This document shows positions 24,592-33,696 of a stretch of 57,329 nt of DNA, piece after piece. The notes under the pieces were generated by a model. The model saw nothing but the letters and a program-made list of their open reading frames with translations. It had not been told where the DNA came from and searched no databases. Every line of letters starts with the position of its first letter. Positions within the stretch are counted from its first letter, which is position 1. The stretch comes from JBBBNV01 sp037137075 (GTDB taxonomy: Bacteria; Bacillota; Bacilli; Paenibacillales; NBRC-103111): contig NZ_JBBBNV010000028.1 of NCBI RefSeq assembly GCF_037137075.1, forward strand, positions 1 through 57,329, given 5' to 3'. Position numbers and translations under genes: made by a program.

Positions 24592-24660
24592 TGCGCGCTT
24601 CGTCCTGCGCGCAGCCCCCGGCGCACGGTATGGCCTCATATGACGATGTCCACCCTATGT
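24592..24660 (+). repeat. Dispersed GC-rich intergenic repeat, copy E (diverged)
   Basis: GCGCGCAGCCCCCGGCGCAC, GGTATGGCCTCATATGACGA, TGTCCACCCTATG. Block order as in copies at 2740 and 6487, but with more changes. Confidence 0.4.
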
Positions 24661-24682
24661 CCGGCTCACTCTGTGTAAAGCA

Positions 24683-26377
24683 TCAGCCGGACCGGGCTGC
24701 GGAGGCTTCCGCCTCCCTCTCTAGCGGAACCACCGCATCGTGCAGGTGCCGCTCAAGCTCTGCCGTATAGGCTTGCTTGTGCTCCCCGCTCCATCCGAGC
24801 CGCTGCGCCATCAGCTCAATGACCGCCTGCTTGTGCGCATGCACCCAGCCAATGTCGAAAAACAGCGCCCCGGTGCGCCGAATGAAGAAATCGGCGGGCG
24901 TAACCGTCATTTCCTCGTCCATGGCGTAAAGCAGCATACACAGCGCGTCCAAGGGGAGCCCCGATTCGGCCGCCGTCTCCCTGCCCCCGGCAGCGAAGCT
25001 GTAGACACGGTCCGCATTGGAGCCGTATCTGCGGACCAGCCGTTCCGCCTGCTCCGGGGTAAAGCCGTATTTCAGCGCTTCCTCCGCCTTCTTGCGAATG
25101 AAATGCGGAAATTGCTCAGGCCCGCCCACATCGCCCCCCGAAATCGGCCTGTTCCTGGTGGTGCAGGAAGCAAACGTTTTGCCGCGCTCCTGCTGAAGCA
25201 GCCTGGCGACCAGGTCAACGACCATTTCCGCCATTTTGCGGTATCCGGTCAGCTTCCCTCCGGCGATCGTAATCAGGCCCGACGGGGACTGCCAAATTTC
25301 ATCCTTACGGGAAATTTCCGAGGCTTTTTTCCCTTCCTCGTAAATTAACGGGCGAAGGCCGGTCCAGCTCGATTCAATATCGTCCGCCTTCATATCCAAG
25401 GCCGGGAACATATAATGAATCGCATCGAGTATATACTGGCGGTCAGCCAAGGTCATTCGCGGGTTCGTTATCTCCCCGCGGTAAACGGTATCTGTCGTGC
25501 CGACATAGGTTTTGCCGTCCCGGGGAATGGCGAATACCATTCGTCCATCCGGGGTATCGAAATAAACGGCCTGCCGCAGAGGGAACCGCTGTTGATCAAT
25601 CACCACGTGAACGCCTTTGGTCAATTGCAGAAACTTGGTGTGCCTGGAGCGGTCCAGCTCCCGCAGCGTATCCACCCACGGGCCGGCCGCATTGACGATT
25701 TTATCCGCATACAGGGTGATGGTTCCGCCGTTAATCCGATCGGTTACCCGGACGCCGGCAGCCACTCCGCCCTCATAAATAAGCGACTCCGCCCGGGCAT
25801 AGTTCACTGCGGCCGCTCCCTGCCGCACCGCTTCCTTCATGACTTCAATCGTCAATCGGGCATCGTCGGTCCGGTATTCCACATACACCCCGCTGCCCTT
25901 CAGCCCTTCCTGCTTCACAAGCGGCTCCCGCCCGATTGTCTCCCGGACATTCAGCATCCTGCGCCGTTCGCTTCGCTTCACGCCCGCCAAGAAGTCATAC
26001 AGCCGCAGGCCCAGCGAGGTGCTAAGCTTGCCGAACGTGCCACCTGTGTGAAAAGGCAGCAGCATCCATTCGGGCGTTGTCACATGAGGGCCGTTCTCAT
26101 ATACGACCGCCCGCTCCTTCCCGACCTCGGCCACCATCTTCACCTCAAGCTGCTTCAGATAACGCAGCCCCCCATGGACAAGCTTCGTCGAGCGGCTCGA
26201 TGTCCCCGCTGCAAAATCCTGCATCTCCACAAGTGCAGTTCGCATCCCGCGGGCGGCTGCATCCAGCGCGATGCCCGCTCCCGTAATGCCCCCGCCGATG
26301 ACAAGCAAATCGAACCGTTGACTATCCATTTCTTCCAACCATGCTTCCCGCTGAAGACTGGAAAATGCTGTGGTCAT
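24683..26377 (-). CDS. glpD: Aerobic glycerol-3-phosphate dehydrogenase
   Basis: 564 residues from the ATG at 26377, preceded by GGAGGGG; fourteen extra in-frame codons upstream have no site. A peripheral membrane FAD enzyme that oxidises glycerol 3-phosphate to dihydroxyacetone phosphate and feeds electrons to quinone. The FAD-binding Rossmann motif is LLVIGGGITGAGIALDAAAR; the substrate region shows SSRSTKLVHGGLRYLKQ and PRDGKTYVGTTDT; the C-terminal DAO_C cap runs from about 420. It lies downstream of glpK on the same strand with 171 bases between, which carry a 30-codon frame (26438-26530). Confidence 0.96.
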   Translation of the reverse strand: MTTAFSSLQREAWLEEMDSQRFDLLVIGGGITGAGIALDAAARGMRTALVEMQDFAAGTSSRSTKLVHGGLRYLKQLEVKMVAEVGKERAVVYENGPHVTTPEWMLLPFHTGGTFGKLSTSLGLRLYDFLAGVKRSERRRMLNVRETIGREPLVKQEGLKGSGVYVEYRTDDARLTIEVMKEAVRQGAAAVNYARAESLIYEGGVAAGVRVTDRINGGTITLYADKIVNAAGPWVDTLRELDRSRHTKFLQLTKGVHVVIDQQRFPLRQAVYFDTPDGRMVFAIPRDGKTYVGTTDTVYRGEITNPRMTLADRQYILDAIHYMFPALDMKADDIESSWTGLRPLIYEEGKKASEISRKDEIWQSPSGLITIAGGKLTGYRKMAEMVVDLVARLLQQERGKTFASCTTRNRPISGGDVGGPEQFPHFIRKKAEEALKYGFTPEQAERLVRRYGSNADRVYSFAAGGRETAAESGLPLDALCMLLYAMDEEMTVTPADFFIRRTGALFFDIGWVHAHKQAVIELMAQRLGWSGEHKQAYTAELERHLHDAVVPLEREAEASAARSG

Positions 26378-26437
26378 GTGGGCTTCCCCTCCGTTGTTGT
26401 CGGACTCTCCGAGCCGCATTAAATGGAAATGAAGTGT

Positions 26438-26530
26438 TCATAAGCCTTGGCGCCAGCGGAAGGCAGCCGTAATCAGGTCCAGATCATCGGCATTATCGAT
26501 GACATGCCAGAGCTTGCGGCTTCTGTTCAT
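26438..26530 (-). CDS. Candidate 30-residue small protein between glpK and glpD
   Basis: The ATG (26530-26528) follows AGAGG at eight bases, 19 bases after the glpK stop. The peptide starts MNRSRKLWHVIDNADDLD and ends ITAAFRWRQGL; it has a basic start, an acidic centre and an amphipathic look. The stop is 60 bases before the glpD start. It would be translated from the glpKD transcript. No family is recognised and it could be chance, but the site, position and composition are all gene-like. Confidence 0.4.
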   Translation of the reverse strand: MNRSRKLWHVIDNADDLDLITAAFRWRQGL

Positions 26531-26548
26531 CAGGCACGCCTCTGTTGA

Positions 26549-28039
26549 TTATTTGAAAGTCATACATGCCTTTACAGCCTTCTTCCAGCCGAGATACAGA
26601 TCGCTGCGCACCGATTCCGTCATCGACGGGGTGAAGGTGCGGTCCTTTCTCCACTGCTTCATAATGTCGGATTGATCCTGCCAAAAGCCGATCGCCAGCC
26701 CCGCCAAATAGGCCGCGCCCAGCGCCGTCGTTTCATTCACGATCGGACGGTCCACCGGAACGTTCAAAAGATCGCTCTGGAACTGCATCAGGAAATTGTT
26801 CTTCACAGCCCCGCCGTCCACCCGCAGCGCCTTCAGGGAAATGCCCGCATCGCTCTCCATTGCAGTCAGCACATCCTTGGTCTGGTAGGCCAGCGACTCC
26901 AGGGTCGCCCGGATGAAATGCGCCTTGGTCGTCCCGTGCGTTAGCCCAAACACCGCCCCCCGCACTTCGCTGTCCCAATAGGGAGTGCCCAGACCGACCA
27001 AGGCGGGCACAACATACACCCCGTCCGTGGATTCAAGCTGCGCCGCATACTGCTCGCTCTCCCGCGCATCCTGCAGCATGTTCAGCCCATCCCGGAGCCA
27101 CTGGATGGCGGACCCGGCTACAAAAATGCTGCCCTCCAGCGCATACTCGATTTTGCCGTTGAGCCCCCAGGCTATCGTCGTTAGCAGCCCGTGCTGCGAC
27201 TTGACGGCTTTCTCGCCCGTATTCATCAGCATAAAGCAGCCTGTGCCGTACGTATTTTTGGCTGTTCCTGCCTCGAAGCATGCTTGGCCGAACAGGGCCG
27301 CCTGCTGATCTCCGGCAGCGCCGGAAATCGGAATGCGCTGCCCCGCGAACAAGCCGTCCGCCGTATGACCGTACAGGTAAGAGGAGGGCTTCACCTCGGG
27401 CAGCATACACTTCGGTATTTGCAGCAGCTCCAGCAGCTCAGCATCCCACTGCCGCTCGTAAATATTGAACAGCATCGTTCGCGACGCATTCGAGTAGTCG
27501 GTCGCATGCACTGCCCCGCCGGATAATTTCCAGATGAGCCACGTATCTATAGTCCCGAATAGCAGCTCGCCTCGCCCTGCTCTCTCTCGGGCGCCCTCCA
27601 CGTGGTCCAGAATCCACCGCAGCTTGGTGCCGGAGAAATAAGCATCAAGGATCAGCCCTGTTTTATCCTGAATCAGCCGCTGATGGCCCGCTTCTTTTAA
27701 CCGGCTGCACAGCTCTGCGGTTTGCCGCGATTGCCAAACAATAGCGTTGCAGATCGGATTACCGGTTTCCTTGTCCCAAACGACCGTCGTTTCCCGCTGA
27801 TTCGTAATACCGATGGCCGCAATCTGCGACGGACCGATACCGGCCTTCTGCAGGCAGGCGGAGATGACAGATACAATCGTTTGCCAGATTTCATCGGCAT
27901 CGTGCTCCACCCAGCCCGGCTTCGGATAATGCTGGGTAAACTCCGTTTGAGCCGAGGCCACAATTTCGCTATTGCCGTTGAATAGAATCGCTCGCGAGCT
28001 GGTCGTACCTTGATCCAAAGACAAAATATAAGAAGCCAC
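26549..28039 (-). CDS. glpK: Glycerol kinase
   Basis: 496 residues from a GTG at 28039, chosen because AGGGGGGAAACCT lies just before it and the protein then begins ASYILSLDQGTTSSRAILF, the FGGY phosphate-1 motif; the reading frame runs further upstream without a site. It phosphorylates glycerol to glycerol 3-phosphate in the cytoplasm. Family signatures include GITNQRETTVVWDKETG, the FGGY kinase pattern near YNIYERQWD, and AALVGLGTPYWD. It also carries HATDYSNASRT-like active-site residues. It precedes glpD. No glpF is present nearby. Confidence 0.96.
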   Translation of the reverse strand: MASYILSLDQGTTSSRAILFNGNSEIVASAQTEFTQHYPKPGWVEHDADEIWQTIVSVISACLQKAGIGPSQIAAIGITNQRETTVVWDKETGNPICNAIVWQSRQTAELCSRLKEAGHQRLIQDKTGLILDAYFSGTKLRWILDHVEGARERAGRGELLFGTIDTWLIWKLSGGAVHATDYSNASRTMLFNIYERQWDAELLELLQIPKCMLPEVKPSSYLYGHTADGLFAGQRIPISGAAGDQQAALFGQACFEAGTAKNTYGTGCFMLMNTGEKAVKSQHGLLTTIAWGLNGKIEYALEGSIFVAGSAIQWLRDGLNMLQDARESEQYAAQLESTDGVYVVPALVGLGTPYWDSEVRGAVFGLTHGTTKAHFIRATLESLAYQTKDVLTAMESDAGISLKALRVDGGAVKNNFLMQFQSDLLNVPVDRPIVNETTALGAAYLAGLAIGFWQDQSDIMKQWRKDRTFTPSMTESVRSDLYLGWKKAVKACMTFK

Positions 28040-28281
28040 AGGTTTCCCCCCTATACAAGGATAAACAGCTTGCCTGTTTAAGTTGAACGAATTGGAAGCG
28101 CAATAATTGCCTGCTTTTAATGCGATTATACCAGATGAACCGGGATATGGTTTTTCGTTCATTGCCATACCTTTATCCAATCCTGCTCAGGCGCGCCGCG
28201 CTTTTGATAAGCAGTCCATGCTATAGGCCCATGAACCGGAGGAGGATTTACCCTGTTTCCTCTGGTCGTGGTTACAACACA

Positions 28282-28323
28282 GGACGCCTTCAGCCCATGC
28301 ATATCATGGTTCTGAAGGCGTCC
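28282..28323 (-). terminator. Terminator of the pectin-oligomer operon
   Basis: GGACGCCTTCAG (28282-28293) and CTGAAGGCGTCC (28312-28323) are perfect over 12 bases, about 70 bases after the lyase stop. The T-run on the minus strand is poor (TGTGTTG). Confidence 0.65.
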
Positions 28324-28393
28324 TGCGCATGCGGGAACAAGGCCCTTATGAAAATATAAAAGGCTGCATCGGGTCCATGACCGGGCTACAGCA

Positions 28394-29599
28394 TCATACC
28401 TGGACCTCCTGCTCCTTCGGACGGACAGGCAGCGTCTCGAAATCCGGGACATCCACCATGTACAAATTCCCGTACCCGGACATATCGCTCGTAAACAGCA
28501 CCTGCTGGCCGTCCGGACTTAACCGCGGATGCACGTGAAGCTTCTGCGAGTGAAAGCTGCCCCGGTGCTTGCACAATATGCGCGGCCCTTCAAAGCCGTC
28601 TCCCGTATTGCGCCACACCTGCAGCGTATCCTGATACTGTGTGCCGTGATAGGCGCTCGTCTGCTGCCCGTCGCCGACAACGAACTGCATGTCGTTGGAG
28701 TGGACGTGCATATTTTGGAACGGGAAGCTGTAGTCGTGAACCTCGCTGTTGTCATAGCGGACCGCCCCGATAATTTTGCCGTCGTGGTTGGTCAGCGAGC
28801 CTGTAAAGCCGTGATAACCGATATGAATACCGTCTGCCAGCCAATATTCGTGACCGACATATTCCTTCTCCCGGTTGTCCCGCACCTTCCAGACCCGGCC
28901 CGTCTCGATATCCAGCACCCAGATGCGGTGATCAATCAAATCCCACGGCCCTTCATGGCAAAAGGTCAGCAAATTCGCCTGTGTCGGGGACGTATTAATG
29001 TGCCCGATCCATACCCGTTCCTCGTGCAGCTTGGTCACCGTGCCGTCTGACAGCGAGAGCGCCATAATGGCGCAATGGGGCCTTGCGGCAAAATACTGCT
29101 CGAAGCCCAGATAGCCGTTCCCCATATCGGTCGGAAACCGGCCGGACATATCCTCATTAATACCGAAACAGAGCTTACGCCCGTCGGCGGTGCAGCTCAT
29201 GCTGCCGAAATTGTAGCCCTCGGGCACGGTATACAGGCTGCGCTCCTCCATCGTCAGCAGGTTCAGCGCAAGGATCGAGCGCTCATAGACGAAGAAAGCC
29301 TCTTCTCCGCCCGGATGCAGGAAGGTATCCTGAATACGGGCATGACGCCCGCGGGTAAGGTCCGTAAGCTGTGTCATCTCTCCGCTGTGCAAATCCATGC
29401 TGTACAGGTTCGCCACGTTCTCCCGTTCGGAAGCAAACAGCAGCTTGCCATTTCCATAAAAGCTGTTGTTGGTAAAATAAATGTGAAAGCTGTGCGCGCA
29501 ATAATCGGTCAACTGGGTCACTGTCACCCCGGTCAGCACATCTTGAAACTGCCGCTTCTCGGAAGGCCATACGGTGCCTTTGCCTTGTCTGTTTGCCAT
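28394..29599 (-). CDS. ogl: Oligogalacturonate lyase (polysaccharide lyase family 22)
   Basis: 401 residues, cytoplasmic, no signal peptide. PL22 enzymes cleave short unsaturated galacturonate oligomers into monomers by beta-elimination with a metal cofactor. The fold is a seven-bladed propeller; blades are visible as TQLTDYCAHSFHIYFTNNSF, KLLFASERENVANLYSMDL, and RIQDTFLHPGGEEAFFVYE. Conserved His include those in HINTSPTQ, GPWDLIDHRIW and NMHVHSNDMQFVVGDG. The ATG follows AAAGGGAGCG. It is downstream of a sugar ABC transporter on the same strand, so the imported substrate is probably a pectin oligomer. Confidence 0.92.
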   Translation of the reverse strand: MANRQGKGTVWPSEKRQFQDVLTGVTVTQLTDYCAHSFHIYFTNNSFYGNGKLLFASERENVANLYSMDLHSGEMTQLTDLTRGRHARIQDTFLHPGGEEAFFVYERSILALNLLTMEERSLYTVPEGYNFGSMSCTADGRKLCFGINEDMSGRFPTDMGNGYLGFEQYFAARPHCAIMALSLSDGTVTKLHEERVWIGHINTSPTQANLLTFCHEGPWDLIDHRIWVLDIETGRVWKVRDNREKEYVGHEYWLADGIHIGYHGFTGSLTNHDGKIIGAVRYDNSEVHDYSFPFQNMHVHSNDMQFVVGDGQQTSAYHGTQYQDTLQVWRNTGDGFEGPRILCKHRGSFHSQKLHVHPRLSPDGQQVLFTSDMSGYGNLYMVDVPDFETLPVRPKEQEVQV

Positions 29600-29650
29600 C
29601 GTAGTTGTCGCTCCCTTTTACGGATCTTGAATCAGGTTACCTAGAACATA

Positions 29651-29677
29651 AGTCCAGCCGCGGCTAACGGCTGGACT
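29651..29677 (-). terminator. Hairpin between the binding-protein gene and the lyase gene
   Basis: AGTCCAGCCG (29651-29660) and CGGCTGGACT (29668-29677) pair perfectly; flanking ATAAG/CTTAT extends the stem. No T-run follows, so it may be an RNA-processing or stabilising element rather than a full terminator. Confidence 0.5.
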
Positions 29678-29699
29678 CGGCTTATAGGCTGCGTACGTC

Positions 29700-31232
29700 T
29701 TACTTCTTCGCTTCCGCGTAGGCGGCATTCATTTCTTTGATATATTCACTGCCACCGTTTTTCTTCCAAAGCTCCATTTCAGCCTGGAAGCCGGCTTCAT
29801 CAATTTTGCCGACGATGAACTTGACACGCGCGTCTTCAACGAGCTGGTCCAGCTGCGCGCCTTTTTGCGTGTACGTGTTCGAGATTAACGGCTCGCCCGG
29901 ATTCGGCACAACCAGTTTCTCGTTAGCCGCCTTGACCTGGTTTGCTTTGTCACGCAGCGGGGTTCCGGCTTTAAATGCCGTGTCCAGCACGTTCGGCACG
30001 CCGATGGCCAGCTGATTGAAGCTCTTGATGCTGATATCGGCTGCTTGCGGCGAATCCGAGGTCAGAATCGTTACCAGCTTGCCATCCTCAATCTTGTAGT
30101 GAGTGCCTTCAATACCATAGGTCATCATAATTTGCTTGTCTTTGTCTGAAATTTTGTCAAAGAAGTTCAACACCTTTTTCAAATCGGCTTCCGTTTTGAC
30201 GGTGGATTTGGAAATCAGGAAAATACCGCCATAGCCGGTTGTCGCCGGGGTTTTGCCGTTAATCGCCGGGATGATGTCCATCTCGCCCTTCAAGCCGCCG
30301 GCTTTTATTTTCTCGTCAATCTGGTAGGAACGGTCGACGACGTCTACAGCTACGCCGGCCTGGCCGTTAATAATCGGATCGTTCCACTTGGCGGAATCAT
30401 ATACCGCAAAGTCCTGGTTCACCAGCTTCTCATCATACAGCTTTTTGAAATATTTCAGCGCGGTCATATATTCCGGCGTCAAATGAGCGGGAACGAGCTG
30501 GCCGTCCTTGCCGATGCCCCATTTGTTCGGAACCCCGAACCAGCTGTGCATAATATCCCACGGACCGGCATATTTGGTCACAACCATGCCGTAGGTGTCG
30601 TCCTTGCCGTTTTTGTCCGGGTCCTTTTCCTTGAACGCCTTCAGCATTTCATAGAATTCATCCGCCGTTTTAGGCTCGCTCAGCCCGACATTCTGCAGCC
30701 AATCCTTCCGGTACGAAATAGCAAAGCGCCCCAGCGGTCTTGCCGTGTACAGCCCGTAGACCTTGCCGCCGACAGAAATATTGTTCAGGATGGTCGCGTT
30801 CATCTGGCTCAGGTTCGGATAATCCTTCAGATACGGTCCAATCTCCCAGAAGGCTCCGCCCTTAATCGCGTTCAAGATGGCGGGCAGCTTCGCATTGGAG
30901 GTGAAAATCACCGCAGGCAGCGTGCCCGAAGCAAGCGTAATGTTCAGTTTATCGTTATAGGAAGCATCCGGGGTAAACAAAATCTCCAGCTTCGTGTTCG
31001 TATATTGCTCGAACTCCTTCCAGATTTTGCTCTCCGCAGTAATCGGATCGTTCTGGAAGCTCTTCATCATAATCGTCATTTTATAAGGCTCTTCCTTGCC
31101 GGATTGGGCCTGACCGGTTCCTGTCGCGCCGTCCGGCGAGCTGCTGGAGCTGCAGCCAGAGAAAACGCTTACAGATAAAGCAAGACTCAACACCAATGCA
31201 CCCATTTTGCTATACTTCGGATTCCATTTCAT
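29700..31232 (-). CDS. Extracellular sugar-binding lipoprotein (LplA/YtcQ-type, ABC importer)
   Basis: 510 residues from the ATG at 31232, preceded by AAAAAGGGAGG; a longer frame to 31439 has no signal peptide at its start. The lipobox is FSGCSSSSS at about residue 25. The mature protein has the long CUT1-type solute-binding fold with about 480 residues (TNTKLEILFTPDASYNDKLN; PDKNGKDDTYGMVVT, the calcium-like loop seen in this family; GYGGIFLISKSTVKTEADLK). It would capture the substrate at the cell surface for the two permeases encoded upstream. It precedes the oligogalacturonate lyase. No ATPase gene is close; these systems use a shared MsmX-type ATPase. Confidence 0.92.
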   Translation of the reverse strand: MKWNPKYSKMGALVLSLALSVSVFSGCSSSSSPDGATGTGQAQSGKEEPYKMTIMMKSFQNDPITAESKIWKEFEQYTNTKLEILFTPDASYNDKLNITLASGTLPAVIFTSNAKLPAILNAIKGGAFWEIGPYLKDYPNLSQMNATILNNISVGGKVYGLYTARPLGRFAISYRKDWLQNVGLSEPKTADEFYEMLKAFKEKDPDKNGKDDTYGMVVTKYAGPWDIMHSWFGVPNKWGIGKDGQLVPAHLTPEYMTALKYFKKLYDEKLVNQDFAVYDSAKWNDPIINGQAGVAVDVVDRSYQIDEKIKAGGLKGEMDIIPAINGKTPATTGYGGIFLISKSTVKTEADLKKVLNFFDKISDKDKQIMMTYGIEGTHYKIEDGKLVTILTSDSPQAADISIKSFNQLAIGVPNVLDTAFKAGTPLRDKANQVKAANEKLVVPNPGEPLISNTYTQKGAQLDQLVEDARVKFIVGKIDEAGFQAEMELWKKNGGSEYIKEMNAAYAEAKK

Positions 31233-31479
31233 ACAATAAACCTCCCTTTTTGGATTGGCTGACACCAAAATTATATGTTTACGCACATCGCGCTCACGGA
31301 AAGACCGGCTGCTCCGGTAACCGCTCCGTCCCGCGCCGGTCTGATGATGCGGCTGGGACAAGAGCGTCTTGTGTGCCCCGTGAAGCAGAGATATGCAGGC
31401 AGCCCTTGGCAAAAGGCACGCTTTGATTTGCGCCTGCATGAGCAGGCCGGAGAGCTTGCAGCAGCAAGCCGGGCAGACG

Positions 31480-32355
31480 TTAGCCCTTCACTGCGCCGAG
31501 CATGACCCCTTTGGCAAAATGCTTTTGCAGGAACGGGTACACCATGAGAATGGGCAGCGTACCGACAACGATAACGGCCATTTTGATCGACTGATCCGGC
31601 GGCTTCACATAGTTCGGATCGGCAGCGGCGAAGTCGAGCGAGCCCGACGCCAGCAGGACGATCTGGCGCAGCAGCACCTGCAGCGGCCACTTGCTCGGTT
31701 CGTTCAAGTACAGCAGCGCATTGAAGAAGTCGTTCCAGTTGGCCACGGCATAGAACAAGGAGAAGGTGGCCAGCGCCGGCTTGGACAGCGGCAGCACAAC
31801 CCGCCATAACACGCCGAGGTCGGTACAGCCATCGATTTTGGCAGCCTCCAGAAGCTCATTCGGAATTTCCTCAAAAAACGATTTGACGACGATCAGGTTG
31901 AACACATTAATGGCGACCGGCAGCATCACCGCCCAATACGAGTTCAGCAGGCCGAGGTTCTTGACAACCAGGAAGGTCGGAATAATACCGCCGCTGAACA
32001 GCATGGTGAAGACAACCATCTTCATGACGATGCTGCGCCCCGGCGTATTCCGGCGGGATAAGGCGTACGCCATCGTAAACGTGAAGAACAGATTAACGAG
32101 CGTTCCTCCGATTGTAACAAAGACCGAGACCAGCAGGCTGCGCGGCAGCGCATTATCCTTGAACACATATTGGTAGGCGTCGAAGGTAATCGTCTTCGGA
32201 ATGATGAAGAACGACCGGGCGCTAATCTCGGCTTCGCTCGCAAAGGAGCCCCCCACGATATACAAAATCGGCAAAATCATGGAGATAGAGATTAAACCCA
32301 GCAGCAGGTAGTTACTGACATCGAATACTTTTCCGAGCAGGGTGTTATGCTTCAT
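31480..32355 (-). CDS. Sugar ABC transporter permease, YtcP/LplC type
   Basis: 291 residues, six membrane helices, second of two permeases. The cytoplasmic EAA loop is LEAAKIDGCTDLGVLWRVVL (about residues 190-210). The start MKHNTLLGKVFDVSNYLLLG and the end AKGVMLGAVKG are typical of this family. It begins 17 bases after the upstream permease stop, with AGGAAGGAGGAAGCAACCG before it. It forms the membrane channel with the next gene. The binding-protein gene follows after 247 bases. Confidence 0.93.
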   Translation of the reverse strand: MKHNTLLGKVFDVSNYLLLGLISISMILPILYIVGGSFASEAEISARSFFIIPKTITFDAYQYVFKDNALPRSLLVSVFVTIGGTLVNLFFTFTMAYALSRRNTPGRSIVMKMVVFTMLFSGGIIPTFLVVKNLGLLNSYWAVMLPVAINVFNLIVVKSFFEEIPNELLEAAKIDGCTDLGVLWRVVLPLSKPALATFSLFYAVANWNDFFNALLYLNEPSKWPLQVLLRQIVLLASGSLDFAAADPNYVKPPDQSIKMAVIVVGTLPILMVYPFLQKHFAKGVMLGAVKG

Positions 32356-32372
32356 CGGTTGCTTCCTCCTTC

Positions 32373-33341
32373 CTACAAAATACCGGAATGTCCGGCCCGC
32401 TTAGCCAAGTAGTTCGTGCCAAGCACGAGAGCCACGCCGACAATCGCTTTAAACAGCCCGACTGCGGTACTGTAGCTGAAGGCCCCCTGCGTAATCCCCA
32501 CGGTGTACACATACGTATCGAATACTTCGGCCACGTTCCGGTTGAGCGCATTGCTCATAAGAAGCACCTGCTCAAAGCCCCGGTCCAGGAAGTTCCCCAT
32601 CCGCAAAATCAGCAGCACAATAATGGTTCCCCGGATAGCGGGCAGCGTAATGTGCCAAATTTGCCGGAACCGGCTCGCGCCGTCCACAATGGCCGCCTCG
32701 TACTGCTCCTGATCCACGCCGGCCAGGGCAGCCAGGAAAATAATCGTCCCCCAGCCCATCTCTTTCCACAGATTTTGGCCGATGATTAACGGACGGAACC
32801 AGCTTTCGCTCGTCAGAAACTCGAATTTCACGCCGAACAAGGCATACAGCAGCTCGTTGATAACCCCGCCTTCAGTAGTCAGCAGCAAAAAGGAAATACT
32901 GGCGACGATAACCATGGATATAAAATGCGGGATGTACACCATCGTTTGTACAAACCGTTTATATGCAGCGTGCCGGACCTCATTCAACAGCAGAGCCAGC
33001 AATATCGGCGCCGGGAAGAAAAAGATAATATCGTAACAGCCCAAAATTAACGTATTTTTGACCAGCCGGAAAAAAATCGGGTCGTTGAAAAACTGTTTAA
33101 AGTTATCGAAGCCAACCCACTCGCTCTTCCAAAACCCGGCATACGGCTGATAGTTTTTGAACGCCAGCAGCACGCCCCACATCGGAAGGTATTTAAAAAT
33201 AATGAAATAGGCAAGTCCCGGGAGCATCAGCAGCAGCAAATATTTCTCTCTCACCATTCGGTTCAGCACGGAATTCCGCTTCGAGACGGATGCGGCCGAC
33301 GCCTGGGCCGGAGCCTGCTGGGCCCCTGATGTTTTAATCAT
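32373..33341 (-). CDS. Sugar ABC transporter permease, LplB type
   Basis: 322 residues from the ATG at 33341, preceded by AAGGGAGTGAGACT; 31 extra upstream codons are not needed. About six helices; the EAA loop is GVDQEQYEAAIVDGASRFRQ at about 215-235. Family marks include LPGLAYFIIFKYLPMWGVLL and SGILN-less end HSGIL. First gene of the transporter-lyase operon on the minus strand. Upstream (33430-33503) are three A-tract direct repeats that could be the regulatory region. Confidence 0.93.
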   Translation of the reverse strand: MIKTSGAQQAPAQASAASVSKRNSVLNRMVREKYLLLLMLPGLAYFIIFKYLPMWGVLLAFKNYQPYAGFWKSEWVGFDNFKQFFNDPIFFRLVKNTLILGCYDIIFFFPAPILLALLLNEVRHAAYKRFVQTMVYIPHFISMVIVASISFLLLTTEGGVINELLYALFGVKFEFLTSESWFRPLIIGQNLWKEMGWGTIIFLAALAGVDQEQYEAAIVDGASRFRQIWHITLPAIRGTIIVLLILRMGNFLDRGFEQVLLMSNALNRNVAEVFDTYVYTVGITQGAFSYSTAVGLFKAIVGVALVLGTNYLAKRAGHSGIL

Positions 33342-33434
33342 AGTCTCACTCCCTTGAATGTGAAATCGGCAGGCTGCCGGGCAGCCAACAGCTTGTGATA
33401 CTCTCACCTTAACGGGACGCGAGCTTTCTGACAA

Positions 33435-33503
33435 TCAGACTTTTTTGAAAGCGGTATTTTGGACGTTTGGACTTTTCCCCCGCATTAGTACTTTTTTAAA
33501 AAC
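33435..33503 (-). promoter_or_regulatory. A-tract direct repeats upstream of the pectin-oligomer transporter
   Basis: On the minus strand three similar elements occur: AAAAAAGTACTAATG (about 33501-33487), GAAAAGTCCAAACG (about 33476-33463) and AAAAAAGTCTGATTG (about 33447-33433). Spacings are about two and three helical turns. They could bind an AraC (YesN-like) regulator or contain an activated promoter. Confidence 0.4.
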
Positions 33504-33696
33504 GCAGACGTGGCGCGGGTTTCCGGGCTTTCGGCATGAAACAGGGCGTCTTCGTTATTGGGAGGCATCGGGCAGGCTTCAAGACGGAATTCGGCTTGAT
33601 TTGGATTGGAATGCGGCAAAGGAATTTCCAGAAACAAGAAAAAAAGACCCGGCTGCGATCGCTTGCGATCCGCCAGATCTGGGTATGAATGCTGCA

